From contig NZ_JABBPD010000008.1 in assembly GCF_012927445.1 (NCBI RefSeq), positions 124,001 through 188,000 on the forward strand: a DNA stretch of 64,000 nt, in the 5' to 3' direction. The notes under the pieces were generated by a model that worked only from the letters and a program-made list of their open reading frames with translations, had not been told where the DNA came from and ran no database searches. Shown here piece by piece: positions 17,511-25,331 of this stretch; position 1 is the first letter of the stretch, and every line of letters starts with the position of its first letter. This DNA comes from Rhodoferax sp. Lineage in GTDB: Bacteria; Pseudomonadota; Gammaproteobacteria; Burkholderiales; Burkholderiaceae_C. A program made the translations under genes and the position numbers.

Positions 17511-18847
17511 CGCGCCTGCTGTATTCGTTGTTGATGCGGCTGGCCCAGCCGCTTGTGCGCCGCAAACTGGCGCGGCGTGGCGTGCAGGAGCCGGGTTACC
17601 TGGAGGCGATCGAAGAGCGCTTCGGTTATTACCCGGTCCAGCCCGAGGCGTCACAGGGCCCCACCATTTGGCTGCATGCCGTGTCGCTCGGTGAAACGCG
17701 GGTTGCCGCCGTGCTGTTGGCACGCTTGCGCGAGCGCTTGCCCGGCATGCGCCTGTTGCTCACGCATGGCACGGCCACCGGCCGCGCTGAAGGCGCCAAG
17801 CTGCTGCAGCCGGGCGACCTCCAGACCTGGCAGCCTTGGGATACCCCGGCGGCGGTGCAGCGTTTTCTCAAACAATTCAAACCCAGCATCGGCATCCTGA
17901 TGGAAACCGAAATCTGGCCGAACCTGGCCGCCGGCTGCCAGCAGGCGGGGGTGCCGCTGGTGCTGGCCAACGCGCGCTTGAGCGACAAGTCGCTGCGGCA
18001 GGCGCGCCGGCTGGCTTGGCTGGCGCGACCGGCCTATCGCCGTCTGGCCGCCGTCTGGGCGCAAACGCTGGATGACGCCGCGCGATTCTTTGCCTTGGGT
18101 GCCGACGTGCAGGGTGTCTTCGGCAATCTCAAGTTTGACGCCATGCCCAATGCCGAGCAGTTGGCCACCGGCCGCGCTTGGCGGCGCCGGGCCGGCCGGC
18201 CGGTCGTGATGTTCGCCAGTTCACGCGAGGGCGAGGAACTGGCATTGCTTCAAATATTAGCGTCTTTTAAGCCTCTAGCCCCCGTCGATAGTGCGCAGGA
18301 CGCTATTAATTCAGTAGCGAATCACGTGCAGTGGCTGATCGTGCCGCGCCATCCGCAGCGCTTTGACGCGGTGGCGGCGCTGATCGAAAGTCATGGTTTT
18401 AGCGTCTCGCGCCGCAGCGACTGGGCGGATGGGCCCGCCGCGGATGCGGGGTCAGCCACCGGCACGATCTGGCTGGGCGACTCCCTGGGCGAAATGGCGC
18501 TCTATTACGGTCTGGCGGATGTCGCCTTGCTGGGGGGAAGCTTTGAGCCGCTGGGGGGACAAAATCTGATTGAAGCCGCAGCCTGCGCCTGCCCGGTGGT
18601 GATGGGGCCGCACACTTTTAATTTTGCCGAAGCCGCTGCGCTGGCGCAAGCGGCCGGGGCTGCAATCAGGGTGTCATCGCTGCAGCAGGCGGTGGCCGTG
18701 GCGCAGCAGCTGGCGAACGACCCGGCGGCTCAGCAAGCCGTGGTCAGTGCGGCCGCCCGCTTTTCAAGCGCCCATCGCGGTGCGGTCGAAAAAACGGTCA
18801 GCGCGGTGCTGGCCTTACTGGGCCAACAGGGTGTTGACGCTCTGTAA
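17507..18847 (+). CDS. waaA: 3-deoxy-D-manno-octulosonic acid (Kdo) transferase
   Basis: Transfers Kdo from CMP-Kdo to lipid IV-A, an essential step of LPS assembly on the inner membrane. It has 446 residues from the ATG that overlaps the waaC stop. A membrane-associating N-terminal helix (LLYSLLMRLAQPLVRR) is followed by the GT30 domain with IWLHAVSLGETRVA near residue 50 and the GT-B C-terminal lobe with LGGSFEPLGGQNLIEAAACACPVVMGPH. Near residue 252-272 lies a non-conserved stretch (SFKPLAPVDSAQDAINSVAN) made by a palindromic element like that in waaC. The last 33 bp overlap the convergent tolC gene. Confidence 0.94.
   Translation: MTRLLYSLLMRLAQPLVRRKLARRGVQEPGYLEAIEERFGYYPVQPEASQGPTIWLHAVSLGETRVAAVLLARLRERLPGMRLLLTHGTATGRAEGAKLLQPGDLQTWQPWDTPAAVQRFLKQFKPSIGILMETEIWPNLAAGCQQAGVPLVLANARLSDKSLRQARRLAWLARPAYRRLAAVWAQTLDDAARFFALGADVQGVFGNLKFDAMPNAEQLATGRAWRRRAGRPVVMFASSREGEELALLQILASFKPLAPVDSAQDAINSVANHVQWLIVPRHPQRFDAVAALIESHGFSVSRRSDWADGPAADAGSATGTIWLGDSLGEMALYYGLADVALLGGSFEPLGGQNLIEAAACACPVVMGPHTFNFAEAAALAQAAGAAIRVSSLQQAVAVAQQLANDPAAQQAVVSAAARFSSAHRGAVEKTVSAVLALLGQQGVDAL
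18261..18322. repeat. Palindromic element inserted in frame in waaA
   Basis: Partner of the element in waaC. Shared blocks include GTCTTTT, CTAGCCC, GATA, GCTAT and GTAGC in the same order and spacing. It adds about 21 codons to the region between the two GT-B lobes without breaking the frame. Confidence 0.55.
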
Positions 18848-20146
18848 GTCGTCGGCCTTGAGCGTGCCGTTGGCCTGGCGCAACTTCAATCCGCCCACCA
18901 GCACGTCATAGCGCGCCTTGGCCAGATCGCGCTTGGTCTGGAACAGCTGGCTTTGGGAGTTGAGAACGTCGATGTTGATGCGCACACCGACTTGGTAGCC
19001 CAGCTTGTTGGCGTCCAGCGCGCTCTGGCTGGAAGCCTCGGCCGCTTCCAGCGCCTTGACTTGGCCTTGGCCCGACAGTACGCCGAAGAACGCCGTGCGG
19101 GTGCTCAACGCCACCGAGCGTTTGGCGCCGTCGAGGTCATTGCGGGCTTTCTCTTCCAGTGCCAGGGTTTCCTTGATGCGGTTCTGCGTAGAAAAACCGG
19201 CGAACAGCGGCAGGTTGAATGACAGGCCAATCGAGCCGGCATTGACGCGGGAGCCGCCGGGCCCATTAACGCTGCCATCCAGATTGTTGGTGGCGCCATA
19301 ACTGGCGACCAGATCCAGGGTCGGCTTGTGGCCGGCTTCTGCCTTGTTGGTCTCCAACTGCGCTACGTCCAGCGCAATCTGGGTTTGCTTGATGCTGGGG
19401 TGGTCGACTTCAGACTGCTGGACCCAGACGTTGACATCATTGGGCAACAACGCCGGCAGTGTCAGGGGCTGGGCCAGGGGTTGGGGCTGGGTATCGCTTT
19501 TGCCAGCCAGCTGGTCAAGGGCAATTTTCTTGACGCGGAGGTCGTTCTCGGCCGCGATTTCTTGTGCGGTCCCAAGGTCAAAGCGGGCCTGAGCCTCGCG
19601 CGTGTCGGTGATGGTGGAGGTGCCGACTTCAAAGTTGCGTTTGGCCGACGCCAGTTGTTCGCCTACAGCGGCTTTCTGGGCCTGGACAAAGGTCAGGCTG
19701 TCCTGCGCTGCCAGCACGTCAAAGTAAGCCTGGCTGACACGCACGATCAAATCCTGATCGGCGGCGGCCAACTGGGCTTGGGCGAGATCGACTTGTTTGA
19801 GACCTTGCTTGTAACCCGCCCAGTTGCCGGGACGGTACAAAGGCTGCGATGCGCTCACGGTGGCATTCTCGGTGCCATAGGAGCGGTCGCTTCGGGTGCC
19901 TGCGTCTGGAATGGCTTCTTGCGTGGAGCGTGAAACTCCGATCGCCAGACCCGCTGTGGGCAAGATACCCGCCTTGGCTTGGGCGCCCTTGGCCAGGGTG
20001 GCGTCATACAGCGACTTGGATGACTGATAAGACGCATCAAAGCCGCGCGCCGACTCGTACAGGTCCACCAAACTTTGCGCCTGCACCGGCAGGGCCAACG
20101 CAGCGCTGACGGCAACAAACAGGGGTAACAGACGGAACGTTTTCAT
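18815..20146 (-). CDS. tolC: TolC-family outer membrane channel
   Basis: Outer-membrane exit duct for type I secretion and tripartite efflux. The mature protein follows a signal peptide MKTFRLLPLFVAVSAALALPVQA. The remaining 420 residues form two outer-membrane-efflux repeats, recognisable from LVDLYESARGFDASYQSS at the start and the paired helices with VGTSTITD and VGVRINID, the equivalent beta-turn positions in each half. I chose the start at 20146, 443 residues in total. It is downstream of pcm and the rhodanese gene in the same direction, and its 3' end overlaps waaA by 33 bp, tail to tail. Confidence 0.94.
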   Translation of the reverse strand: MKTFRLLPLFVAVSAALALPVQAQSLVDLYESARGFDASYQSSKSLYDATLAKGAQAKAGILPTAGLAIGVSRSTQEAIPDAGTRSDRSYGTENATVSASQPLYRPGNWAGYKQGLKQVDLAQAQLAAADQDLIVRVSQAYFDVLAAQDSLTFVQAQKAAVGEQLASAKRNFEVGTSTITDTREAQARFDLGTAQEIAAENDLRVKKIALDQLAGKSDTQPQPLAQPLTLPALLPNDVNVWVQQSEVDHPSIKQTQIALDVAQLETNKAEAGHKPTLDLVASYGATNNLDGSVNGPGGSRVNAGSIGLSFNLPLFAGFSTQNRIKETLALEEKARNDLDGAKRSVALSTRTAFFGVLSGQGQVKALEAAEASSQSALDANKLGYQVGVRINIDVLNSQSQLFQTKRDLAKARYDVLVGGLKLRQANGTLKADDLQSVNTLLAQ

Positions 20147-20213
20147 GGTGAGCCTTAGAGTTATGTGCATCGGCAGTAGGGGCAGGCAAGTCAGAGCGTG
20201 TTGACCGGGAGGC

Positions 20214-20555
20214 TCAATATCTTGGAATGCTGGGGTCCAGCTCGGCGGACCAGGCGTTAATGCCGCCGGCAATATTGGCCACATGGGTAAAGCCCCTGGC
20301 TTTCAAAAAGGCCGCCACCTGCATGCTGCGCCCGCCGTGATGGCACAGGCAGGCAATCGGTTGCTCGGGGTCGAGTTCACTCAGCCGTGGCGGAATCACC
20401 CCCATCGGAATGGTGATTAGCTCAAAACCGTCCGCCTTGATGCTGGCCACCTGCAACTCAGAGGGTTCGCGGACATCCAACACCACGGGCGAACCATGGG
20501 CGCGAACTGTTTCGAGCCAAGCGGCCAATTGAGAGGGGCGAATTTGAGTAACCAT
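20214..20555 (-). CDS. Rhodanese-like sulfurtransferase
   Basis: Single-domain rhodanese of 113 residues. The active-site loop is CLCHHGGRSMQVA with the catalytic Cys at about 72 in CHHGGRS, a six-residue loop of the sulfur-transferring type. The rhodanese opening LDVREPSEL lies near residue 27. No signal peptide is present, so it acts in the cytoplasm; the sulfur acceptor is unknown. The start at 20555 lies 4 bp after the pcm stop, so the two are one transcription unit that continues towards tolC. Confidence 0.9.
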   Translation of the reverse strand: MVTQIRPSQLAAWLETVRAHGSPVVLDVREPSELQVASIKADGFELITIPMGVIPPRLSELDPEQPIACLCHHGGRSMQVAAFLKARGFTHVANIAGGINAWSAELDPSIPRY

Positions 20556-20559
20556 AGGT

Positions 20560-21213
20560 TCAAAAATGAAAAGGTGAAGGCTCGGGGAAATTGAGCAGGC
20601 GGGGCGCAACCGTATCCCAGGGCTGGCTGGTTTTGAAGGCGGTCTCGCCCGTGCGGGTAATGAGGGTGGCGCGCATCACGGGCTCATCACCCACGATGGC
20701 GATGAGCCGGCCGCCCACCTTGAGGTTGGCGAGCAGTGCGGGCGGCACTTCAGCCACCGAGCCACTGAGGACGATCACGTCAAACGGACCCTCTGCCGGG
20801 GTGCCTTTGGAACCGTCGAACTGCCGAACTTCGGCATTGGTGATGCCCGCTTTTTGCAGGTTGGTGCGGGCCATGGCGGCCAATTCCGGATTGATTTCCA
20901 GTGAAATCACGCGCTGGGCACGGTGCGCCAGCAGGGCAGCCATGTAGCCGGAGCCAGCGCCGATTTCCAGCACTTTTTCATGTTTTTGAACGGCAACGTC
21001 CTGCAACATGCGGGCTTCGACGCGGGGTGCGAGCATGCATTGACCGTGGCCCAAAGGGATTTCCATGTCGACAAAGGCCAGCGCTTTGTGCGCCAAAGGA
21101 ACAAAGTCTTCACGTTTGACGACCGACAGCAAGTGCAACACGTCCGCATCCAAAACGTCCCAAGGACGAATTTGTTGTTCGATCATGTTGAAGCGGGCTT
21201 GTTCAAAATTCAT
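20560..21213 (-). CDS. pcm: Protein-L-isoaspartate O-methyltransferase family protein
   Basis: SAM-dependent methyltransferase of the PCMT family, 217 residues. It would methylate isoaspartyl residues in aged proteins. It begins MNFEQARFNMIEQQIRPWDV and has the SAM loop VLEIGAGSGYMAALLA near residue 80 and IVLSGSVAEVPPAL later. In classical Pcm the catalytic motif before the SAM loop contains a TISxPH sequence. Here the equivalent region reads MLAPRVEARM, so activity as a true repair enzyme is less certain. It leads the pcm - rhodanese - tolC run. A short AT-rich promoter region lies at 21214-21260. Confidence 0.85.
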   Translation of the reverse strand: MNFEQARFNMIEQQIRPWDVLDADVLHLLSVVKREDFVPLAHKALAFVDMEIPLGHGQCMLAPRVEARMLQDVAVQKHEKVLEIGAGSGYMAALLAHRAQRVISLEINPELAAMARTNLQKAGITNAEVRQFDGSKGTPAEGPFDVIVLSGSVAEVPPALLANLKVGGRLIAIVGDEPVMRATLITRTGETAFKTSQPWDTVAPRLLNFPEPSPFHF

Positions 21214-21319
21214 TCAGGTACTCCAGGGGGTATGTTAACCGATTGTGTAAAATTTTACCCGGCGACGCTTTCAGCAAAATTTCTTTTAATGCCAATATTC
21301 GCGCACTGCGGCGATGCCG

Positions 21320-22042
21320 TCATTGCGCCAGGTCATCCATCGGTTCTTGCCGCAATATTTCAGCTGATGCAGGGTGGCTGCGCGGGCCCACACTCAGACC
21401 ATAGAGAAGCGTTTCAACCTGCACGGCGAGGTACTCTTCGGGAATCAGTTGCACACCCGCGGTGCAAGTGCCCAAAGAATGCTTCCACATGGCAAGAAAC
21501 AGCATCGGGGCCAAGACGATATAAACCCCGTACTTCATATCGATCGGGCGGAACTCGCCGCGGTCCACGCCGCGTTGCAGCACGCGCTGGATCAGTTCTT
21601 GACCTGGTTGGATCACCTCGTGCTCGTAAAAGGTGGCCAGATCCGGGAAGTTGCGTGCCTCGCTCATCATGAGCTTGGTGATGCCGGAGGCCTTGGTCGA
21701 ACCGATCCGCTCCCACCAGGCGGTCATGCAATAGCGCAGCATGTCGGCCGTGCTGCCTTGAAAGTTAACGAACTCGGCATTCCACTCGACGAAGCGACCG
21801 GAAATGTTCTCGCGGACTACGGCCTTGAATAATTCTTCCTTGCTGGCGAAATAAAGAAAGAGCGTGCCTTTGGATACACCGGCCCGTTTGGCGACCTCTT
21901 CAGAGCGGGTGGCGGCGAAGCCTTTTTCCACAAACAACTCGAGCGCGGCATCGAGCAGTTCGCCTGGACGCGCGTCCTTGCGACGCTCATGCTTGGCGGG
22001 CGCTCCCATGGAGGGGCTACAAATCAGCTTGGAAAGGGGCAT
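21320..22042 (-). CDS. TetR/AcrR-family transcriptional regulator
   Basis: A 240-residue repressor. The N-terminal helix-turn-helix is clear: [46 protein letters not shown], about residues 28-74. The C-terminal ligand domain has the aromatic-rich AWWERIG and a late [10 protein letters not shown] helix, a TetR C-terminal domain common in efflux regulators. The ATG at 22042 lies 5 bp from an inverted repeat, so autorepression is likely. No efflux gene lies beside it; tolC, two genes downstream on the same strand, is the nearest candidate target. Confidence 0.88.
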   Translation of the reverse strand: MPLSKLICSPSMGAPAKHERRKDARPGELLDAALELFVEKGFAATRSEEVAKRAGVSKGTLFLYFASKEELFKAVVRENISGRFVEWNAEFVNFQGSTADMLRYCMTAWWERIGSTKASGITKLMMSEARNFPDLATFYEHEVIQPGQELIQRVLQRGVDRGEFRPIDMKYGVYIVLAPMLFLAMWKHSLGTCTAGVQLIPEEYLAVQVETLLYGLSVGPRSHPASAEILRQEPMDDLAQ

Positions 22043-22046
22043 AAAT

Positions 22047-22070
22047 ATTAATGACTAACTGGTTATTAAT
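22047..22070. promoter_or_regulatory. Probable TetR operator
   Basis: Inverted repeat with perfect six-base outer arms ATTAAT (22047-22052 and 22065-22070) and matching inner AC / GT positions, 24 bp in all. It lies immediately upstream of the TetR-family start codon, as expected for autoregulation. Confidence 0.55.
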
Positions 22071-22233
22071 GTAGCTTCGGACCGGCGGACTGTCAATCAC
22101 GGAGAGGCCGACTGAGCGCTTGATCTGTCCTTACGCGAATCGGGGTTGTCGGGGCCACCGAATGAATAAAAATTCGCCGGCGCGTAAGATTCAAGGGGTC
22201 GATTGGACCACTCGCAGTGAACGGAGATTCCCC

Positions 22234-22776
22234 ATGTCAGATACCCTTCAAACCATCACCTTGGGTGGTGGCTGCTTCTGGTGCCTTGATGCTGTATTTG
22301 TCCGGGTTCGCGGCGTGGAGGATGTCGAGTCGGGTTACAGCAACGGGCAGACCGTGCAGCCCAGTTATGAGCAGGTTTGCACCGGCACCACGGGCCACAA
22401 TGAGGTTGTGAAGCTGGTGTTTGACCCGGCGCAGATCAGCTTGCGTGAAATCCTTGAGATTTTCTTTGTCATTCACGACCCGACCACGCTGAATCGGCAG
22501 GGGCATGACAGCGGCACCCAATACCGCAGTGGCATTTATTTTTCAACCCCGGAACAGGAAACGATTGCCCAGGACCTCGTTCGTGAGCTGAACCAGAGTG
22601 GGGTGTACAGCCAGGCCATCGTCACCGAGGTTTTGCCGCTGACCAACTACTGGCCGGCCGAGAGTTACCACCAGGACTTTTTTAAAAAAAATCCGGGCCA
22701 GGGCTACTGCGTTGCCGTAGCCGCACCCAAAGTGGCAAAGTTTCGCAAGACCTTTGCGCGTTTGGTGCGGGATTGA
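22234..22776 (+). CDS. msrA: Peptide methionine sulfoxide reductase MsrA
   Basis: Reduces the S-isomer of methionine sulfoxide in oxidised proteins. The 180-residue protein has the catalytic motif GCFWC near residue 12-16, followed by GYSNG and GHNEVVKLVFDP. A late cysteine in GQGYCVAVAAPK provides the usual resolving residue. The ATG at 22234 has GGAG upstream and starts eight residues before the conserved region; an in-frame upstream start would add an arginine-rich extension with no family support. It is divergent from the TetR gene. It is MsrA only, without a fused MsrB. Confidence 0.95.
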   Translation: MSDTLQTITLGGGCFWCLDAVFVRVRGVEDVESGYSNGQTVQPSYEQVCTGTTGHNEVVKLVFDPAQISLREILEIFFVIHDPTTLNRQGHDSGTQYRSGIYFSTPEQETIAQDLVRELNQSGVYSQAIVTEVLPLTNYWPAESYHQDFFKKNPGQGYCVAVAAPKVAKFRKTFARLVRD

Positions 22777-22981
22777 GCCATAACTTATTTTGTTTGCCGG
22801 GGCTGGTCCGCCGCGTCAGCCAAGGCCCGCAAGGGCCTTTCTGCTGTGGTGGCTGTTGATCGCGTCGCTGTTCAACGGCCTGGTACTGACAGTACACTTT
22901 GCGCTGATTACTTGCTGCAGCACAGAGAAAGCGGCAAACTACGTCATCACAAAACACTTGAATCAACCTTAAGGACGAACC

Positions 22982-23638
22982 ATGAAAACACTCGCATCAC
23001 GTAGTAGCACCATCGTTTTAAGCCTTAGCGTTACGGCTGCCTTATTGGCCAGCGGCTGCGCCGACATGACGCCGGCGCAGCGCAGTGCCGCCATTGGCGG
23101 GGGAGTGGGTGCCTTGGCCGGCGTTGCCATTGGCGACAGCCGGGAGTCTGCGGCCATCGGTGCCGGGGTTGGGGCGCTGGGTGGTTACATCTGGTCCACG
23201 CAGATGGCCAAGAAGAAGGCAGCCATGGAGCAAGCCACTGCCGGCACCGGTGTGGGGGTAACGCAGACGGCCGACAATCAGCTCAAGCTGAACATTCCGA
23301 GCGATATTTCGTTTGACACGGGCCGATCCAACATCAAGTCGAATCTGCAGCCGATCCTGGACCAGTTTGCGCAAGGCTTGAACAGCCAGCCCAATACCGA
23401 GATCCGTATCGTCGGACACACTGACAGTACGGGCTCCGAGGCCACGAACAACTCGCTGTCGGTCAATCGCGCTGCCAGCGCGCGTGACTACCTGGTTTCA
23501 CGCGGCGTGGACGGACGTCGTATCCAGATTGATGGCCGTGGTGAGCGCGAGCCGATTGCTGACAACAATACCGATTCTGGACGCGCCAAAAATCGCCGTA
23601 TCGAGATCTATCTGGCAGAGCGTGCGGTTGCCCGTTAA
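22982..23638 (+). CDS. OmpA-family lipoprotein with glycine zipper
   Basis: Outer-membrane lipoprotein of 218 residues that binds peptidoglycan. The lipobox ASGC puts the lipidated Cys at 26. A glycine-zipper segment (AAIGGGVGALAGVAIG and AAIGAGVGALGGYIW, about 36-72) may cross or sit in the membrane. The OmpA-like domain (about 100-215) has FDTGRSNIKSN, GHTDSTGSEATNNSLSVNRA and the final GRAKNRRIEI block that contacts diaminopimelate. The layout is like YiaD. A strong terminator follows, so it is monocistronic. Confidence 0.92.
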   Translation: MKTLASRSSTIVLSLSVTAALLASGCADMTPAQRSAAIGGGVGALAGVAIGDSRESAAIGAGVGALGGYIWSTQMAKKKAAMEQATAGTGVGVTQTADNQLKLNIPSDISFDTGRSNIKSNLQPILDQFAQGLNSQPNTEIRIVGHTDSTGSEATNNSLSVNRAASARDYLVSRGVDGRRIQIDGRGEREPIADNNTDSGRAKNRRIEIYLAERAVAR

Positions 23639-23658
23639 CAATCGGCAACTTACATCCC

Positions 23659-23682
23659 AAAAAGGGCTGCGGCCCTTTTTTT
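23659..23682 (+). terminator. Intrinsic terminator after the OmpA lipoprotein
   Basis: Stem AAAAAGGGC / GCCCTTTTT around a short loop, ending in a run of seven T, 21 bp after the stop codon. Confidence 0.85.
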
Positions 23683-23760
23683 ACGACCTTAGCTTGCAGA
23701 GGTGGCAAAGCACTGGGTCTTCTAAAATAGCTCTCTTTGCCATTACCTGCCTGCCTCGCC

Positions 23761-24504
23761 ATGAATATCACGGTTAACGAAGAACTGCTTGCCTACATCG
23801 ACCCCCTGACCCCCGACGAACACGACGCCCTGGAGCGTAGCTTGCTGGCCGAATGCTGCCGTGACGCCTTGGTGTTGTGGGGTGATGTGCTGGTAGACGG
23901 GCATAACCGTTATGGCATTTGCAGCAAGCACGGCATCCCTTTCAATACCGTGCAGAACAGCCGATTTGAGTCCATTGACGATGTCCATTTATGGATGATT
24001 GACCAGCATCTGGGGCGGCGCAGCGTGTCTGATTTTCAGCGTGGTGTGTTGGCTTTGCGCAAGAAGGACATCCAGGCCTCGCGCCAGCAGCAGTCGCAGC
24101 CGCTGAGTGAGCCGCCCGTTGCGGGAGCCAAGGCGCCGGAACCCTTGATCACTCGCGACGCCATCGCCAAGGCAGCGCGCATCAGCAGCAATACCATCAG
24201 TCAGATCGAAAAAATCCAGAAGTCGGCCACGCCCGAACTGGTGGCGGCCGTGAAGTCAGGCACGATTTCCATCAACGCGGCGGCCACCGTGGCCTCCTTG
24301 CCCGTTGAAGAGCAGGTGGCCGCCGTGGCCGGGGGGAAGAAAGAGCTGCAACAAGCCGCCCGGCAGGTACGCGAAGCCAAGGCCGGGGCACGCTTCGAGC
24401 CGGAATCGCCTGAAGGCGTGATTGCGCGACTCAAGCAAACGATCACAGAACTCAGTGCCGAGAACGCGGAGCTCCGGGCCCAGTTGGCGGCGCTGACTGC
24501 CTGA
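23761..24504 (+). CDS. ParB/RepB-like DNA-binding protein
   Basis: A 247-residue protein with a ParB-like N-terminal half: LTPDEHDALERSLLAECCRDALVLWGDVLVDGHNRY (about residues 13-48), where the GHNRY block corresponds to the ParB nuclease-fold motif. After a proline-rich linker comes a helix-turn-helix-like region (TRDAIAKAARISSNTISQIEKI, about 130-152) and a C-terminal coiled coil (VIARLKQTITELSAENAELRAQL). No parA gene or plasmid feature is nearby. Proteins like this occur in islands and phages as well as chromosomes, so a regulator of unknown target is as likely as a partition protein. Confidence 0.65.
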   Translation: MNITVNEELLAYIDPLTPDEHDALERSLLAECCRDALVLWGDVLVDGHNRYGICSKHGIPFNTVQNSRFESIDDVHLWMIDQHLGRRSVSDFQRGVLALRKKDIQASRQQQSQPLSEPPVAGAKAPEPLITRDAIAKAARISSNTISQIEKIQKSATPELVAAVKSGTISINAAATVASLPVEEQVAAVAGGKKELQQAARQVREAKAGARFEPESPEGVIARLKQTITELSAENAELRAQLAALTA

Positions 24505-24621
24505 TTTTTCTGATGCTGGACGGGGTGGTCACCCTCCGGCCCCAATAGTCCATCACATCGTCATCAAACGGCGACGCAGTCAATGCGTCATTTGCATACT
24601 CAAACACCCCTATACGTTGTC

Positions 24622-25227
24622 ATGGAAACATATATTTTGCTGATGTTGACCGCCTTTGGCGCCTACACGCTCAAGTCGAAAGACCAAAATCGGCGCATTG
24701 CCTTGTTGGGAAGTCATCTCGGGCAGCACCAGATTGAAAAACTGATGGAAAGTCTGACGGACGGCTACTTGCGGGCGTTGGGGGAGTCGAATCCAGACCG
24801 GCAGGCGCAAGTCTGGAATTTGTTGACAACTTCCGAGACCGTGCTCTGTGAGCAGTTCAACCGCTTTGTCACGGATTTTTCCAAGATTGAAGAAGCAGAT
24901 GCTCGCGTGAGTAAATTTGCCATAGCCATCCCGTATGCCGACAAGCTTTTTCCGAGTGCCACGTTTGACCTGCGTGAAGCCCTGCGCATTCATGCGCAAG
25001 GGATCACCAATGCCGCGAACAGCAGCCTCAATCAAACACCCAAAAGCAAAGCCTTCACGATGTCCGCCGAACTGTTTTTGATGCAGCACACTTGCCACTG
25101 GTTTTGCAGATCAAAAACCGTGGCCTCGGCACGAATGATGGCTCGACACAAAACATCGTATGACCAACTGCTGGCATCTGTGTCCCCTGCGACGCGTAAC
25201 GCTTATTGCGCCTTGATGGGGCGTTGA
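24622..25227 (+). CDS. Unknown membrane-anchored protein
   Basis: I do not recognise this 201-residue protein. It starts METYILLMLTAFGAYTLKSKDQNRR: one N-terminal hydrophobic helix, then positive charges, suggesting an inner-membrane anchor with the rest in the cytoplasm. The remainder is alpha-helical and hydrophilic, with five scattered cysteines and an HTCHWFCRS stretch near residue 160-168. A start 13 codons upstream (24583) is equally open, and neither has a clear ribosome site. Base composition is slightly less GC-rich than its neighbours. No operon partner is evident. Confidence 0.55.
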   Translation: METYILLMLTAFGAYTLKSKDQNRRIALLGSHLGQHQIEKLMESLTDGYLRALGESNPDRQAQVWNLLTTSETVLCEQFNRFVTDFSKIEEADARVSKFAIAIPYADKLFPSATFDLREALRIHAQGITNAANSSLNQTPKSKAFTMSAELFLMQHTCHWFCRSKTVASARMMARHKTSYDQLLASVSPATRNAYCALMGR

Positions 25228-25331
25228 GCACGACTGCTTGGAGTCCGAGTCGCCCATGACCGGCGAATCGACTGATTGAATCAAGATGATTCCGCGCCGG
25301 CGCGCAGCCGGGCGGAACTGGGTTCTTTATG

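Noticed and set aside
21214-22042. The TetR gene as the local repressor of tolC
   Set aside because: It is on the same strand two genes upstream but separated by pcm with its own promoter region; no matching palindrome is seen before pcm, so the link is not supported.
22790-22972. A 60-codon frame with a hydrophobic stretch between msrA and the OmpA lipoprotein gene
   Set aside because: Starts with TTG without a ribosome site, and its first part is proline/arginine-rich noise; no family resemblance.
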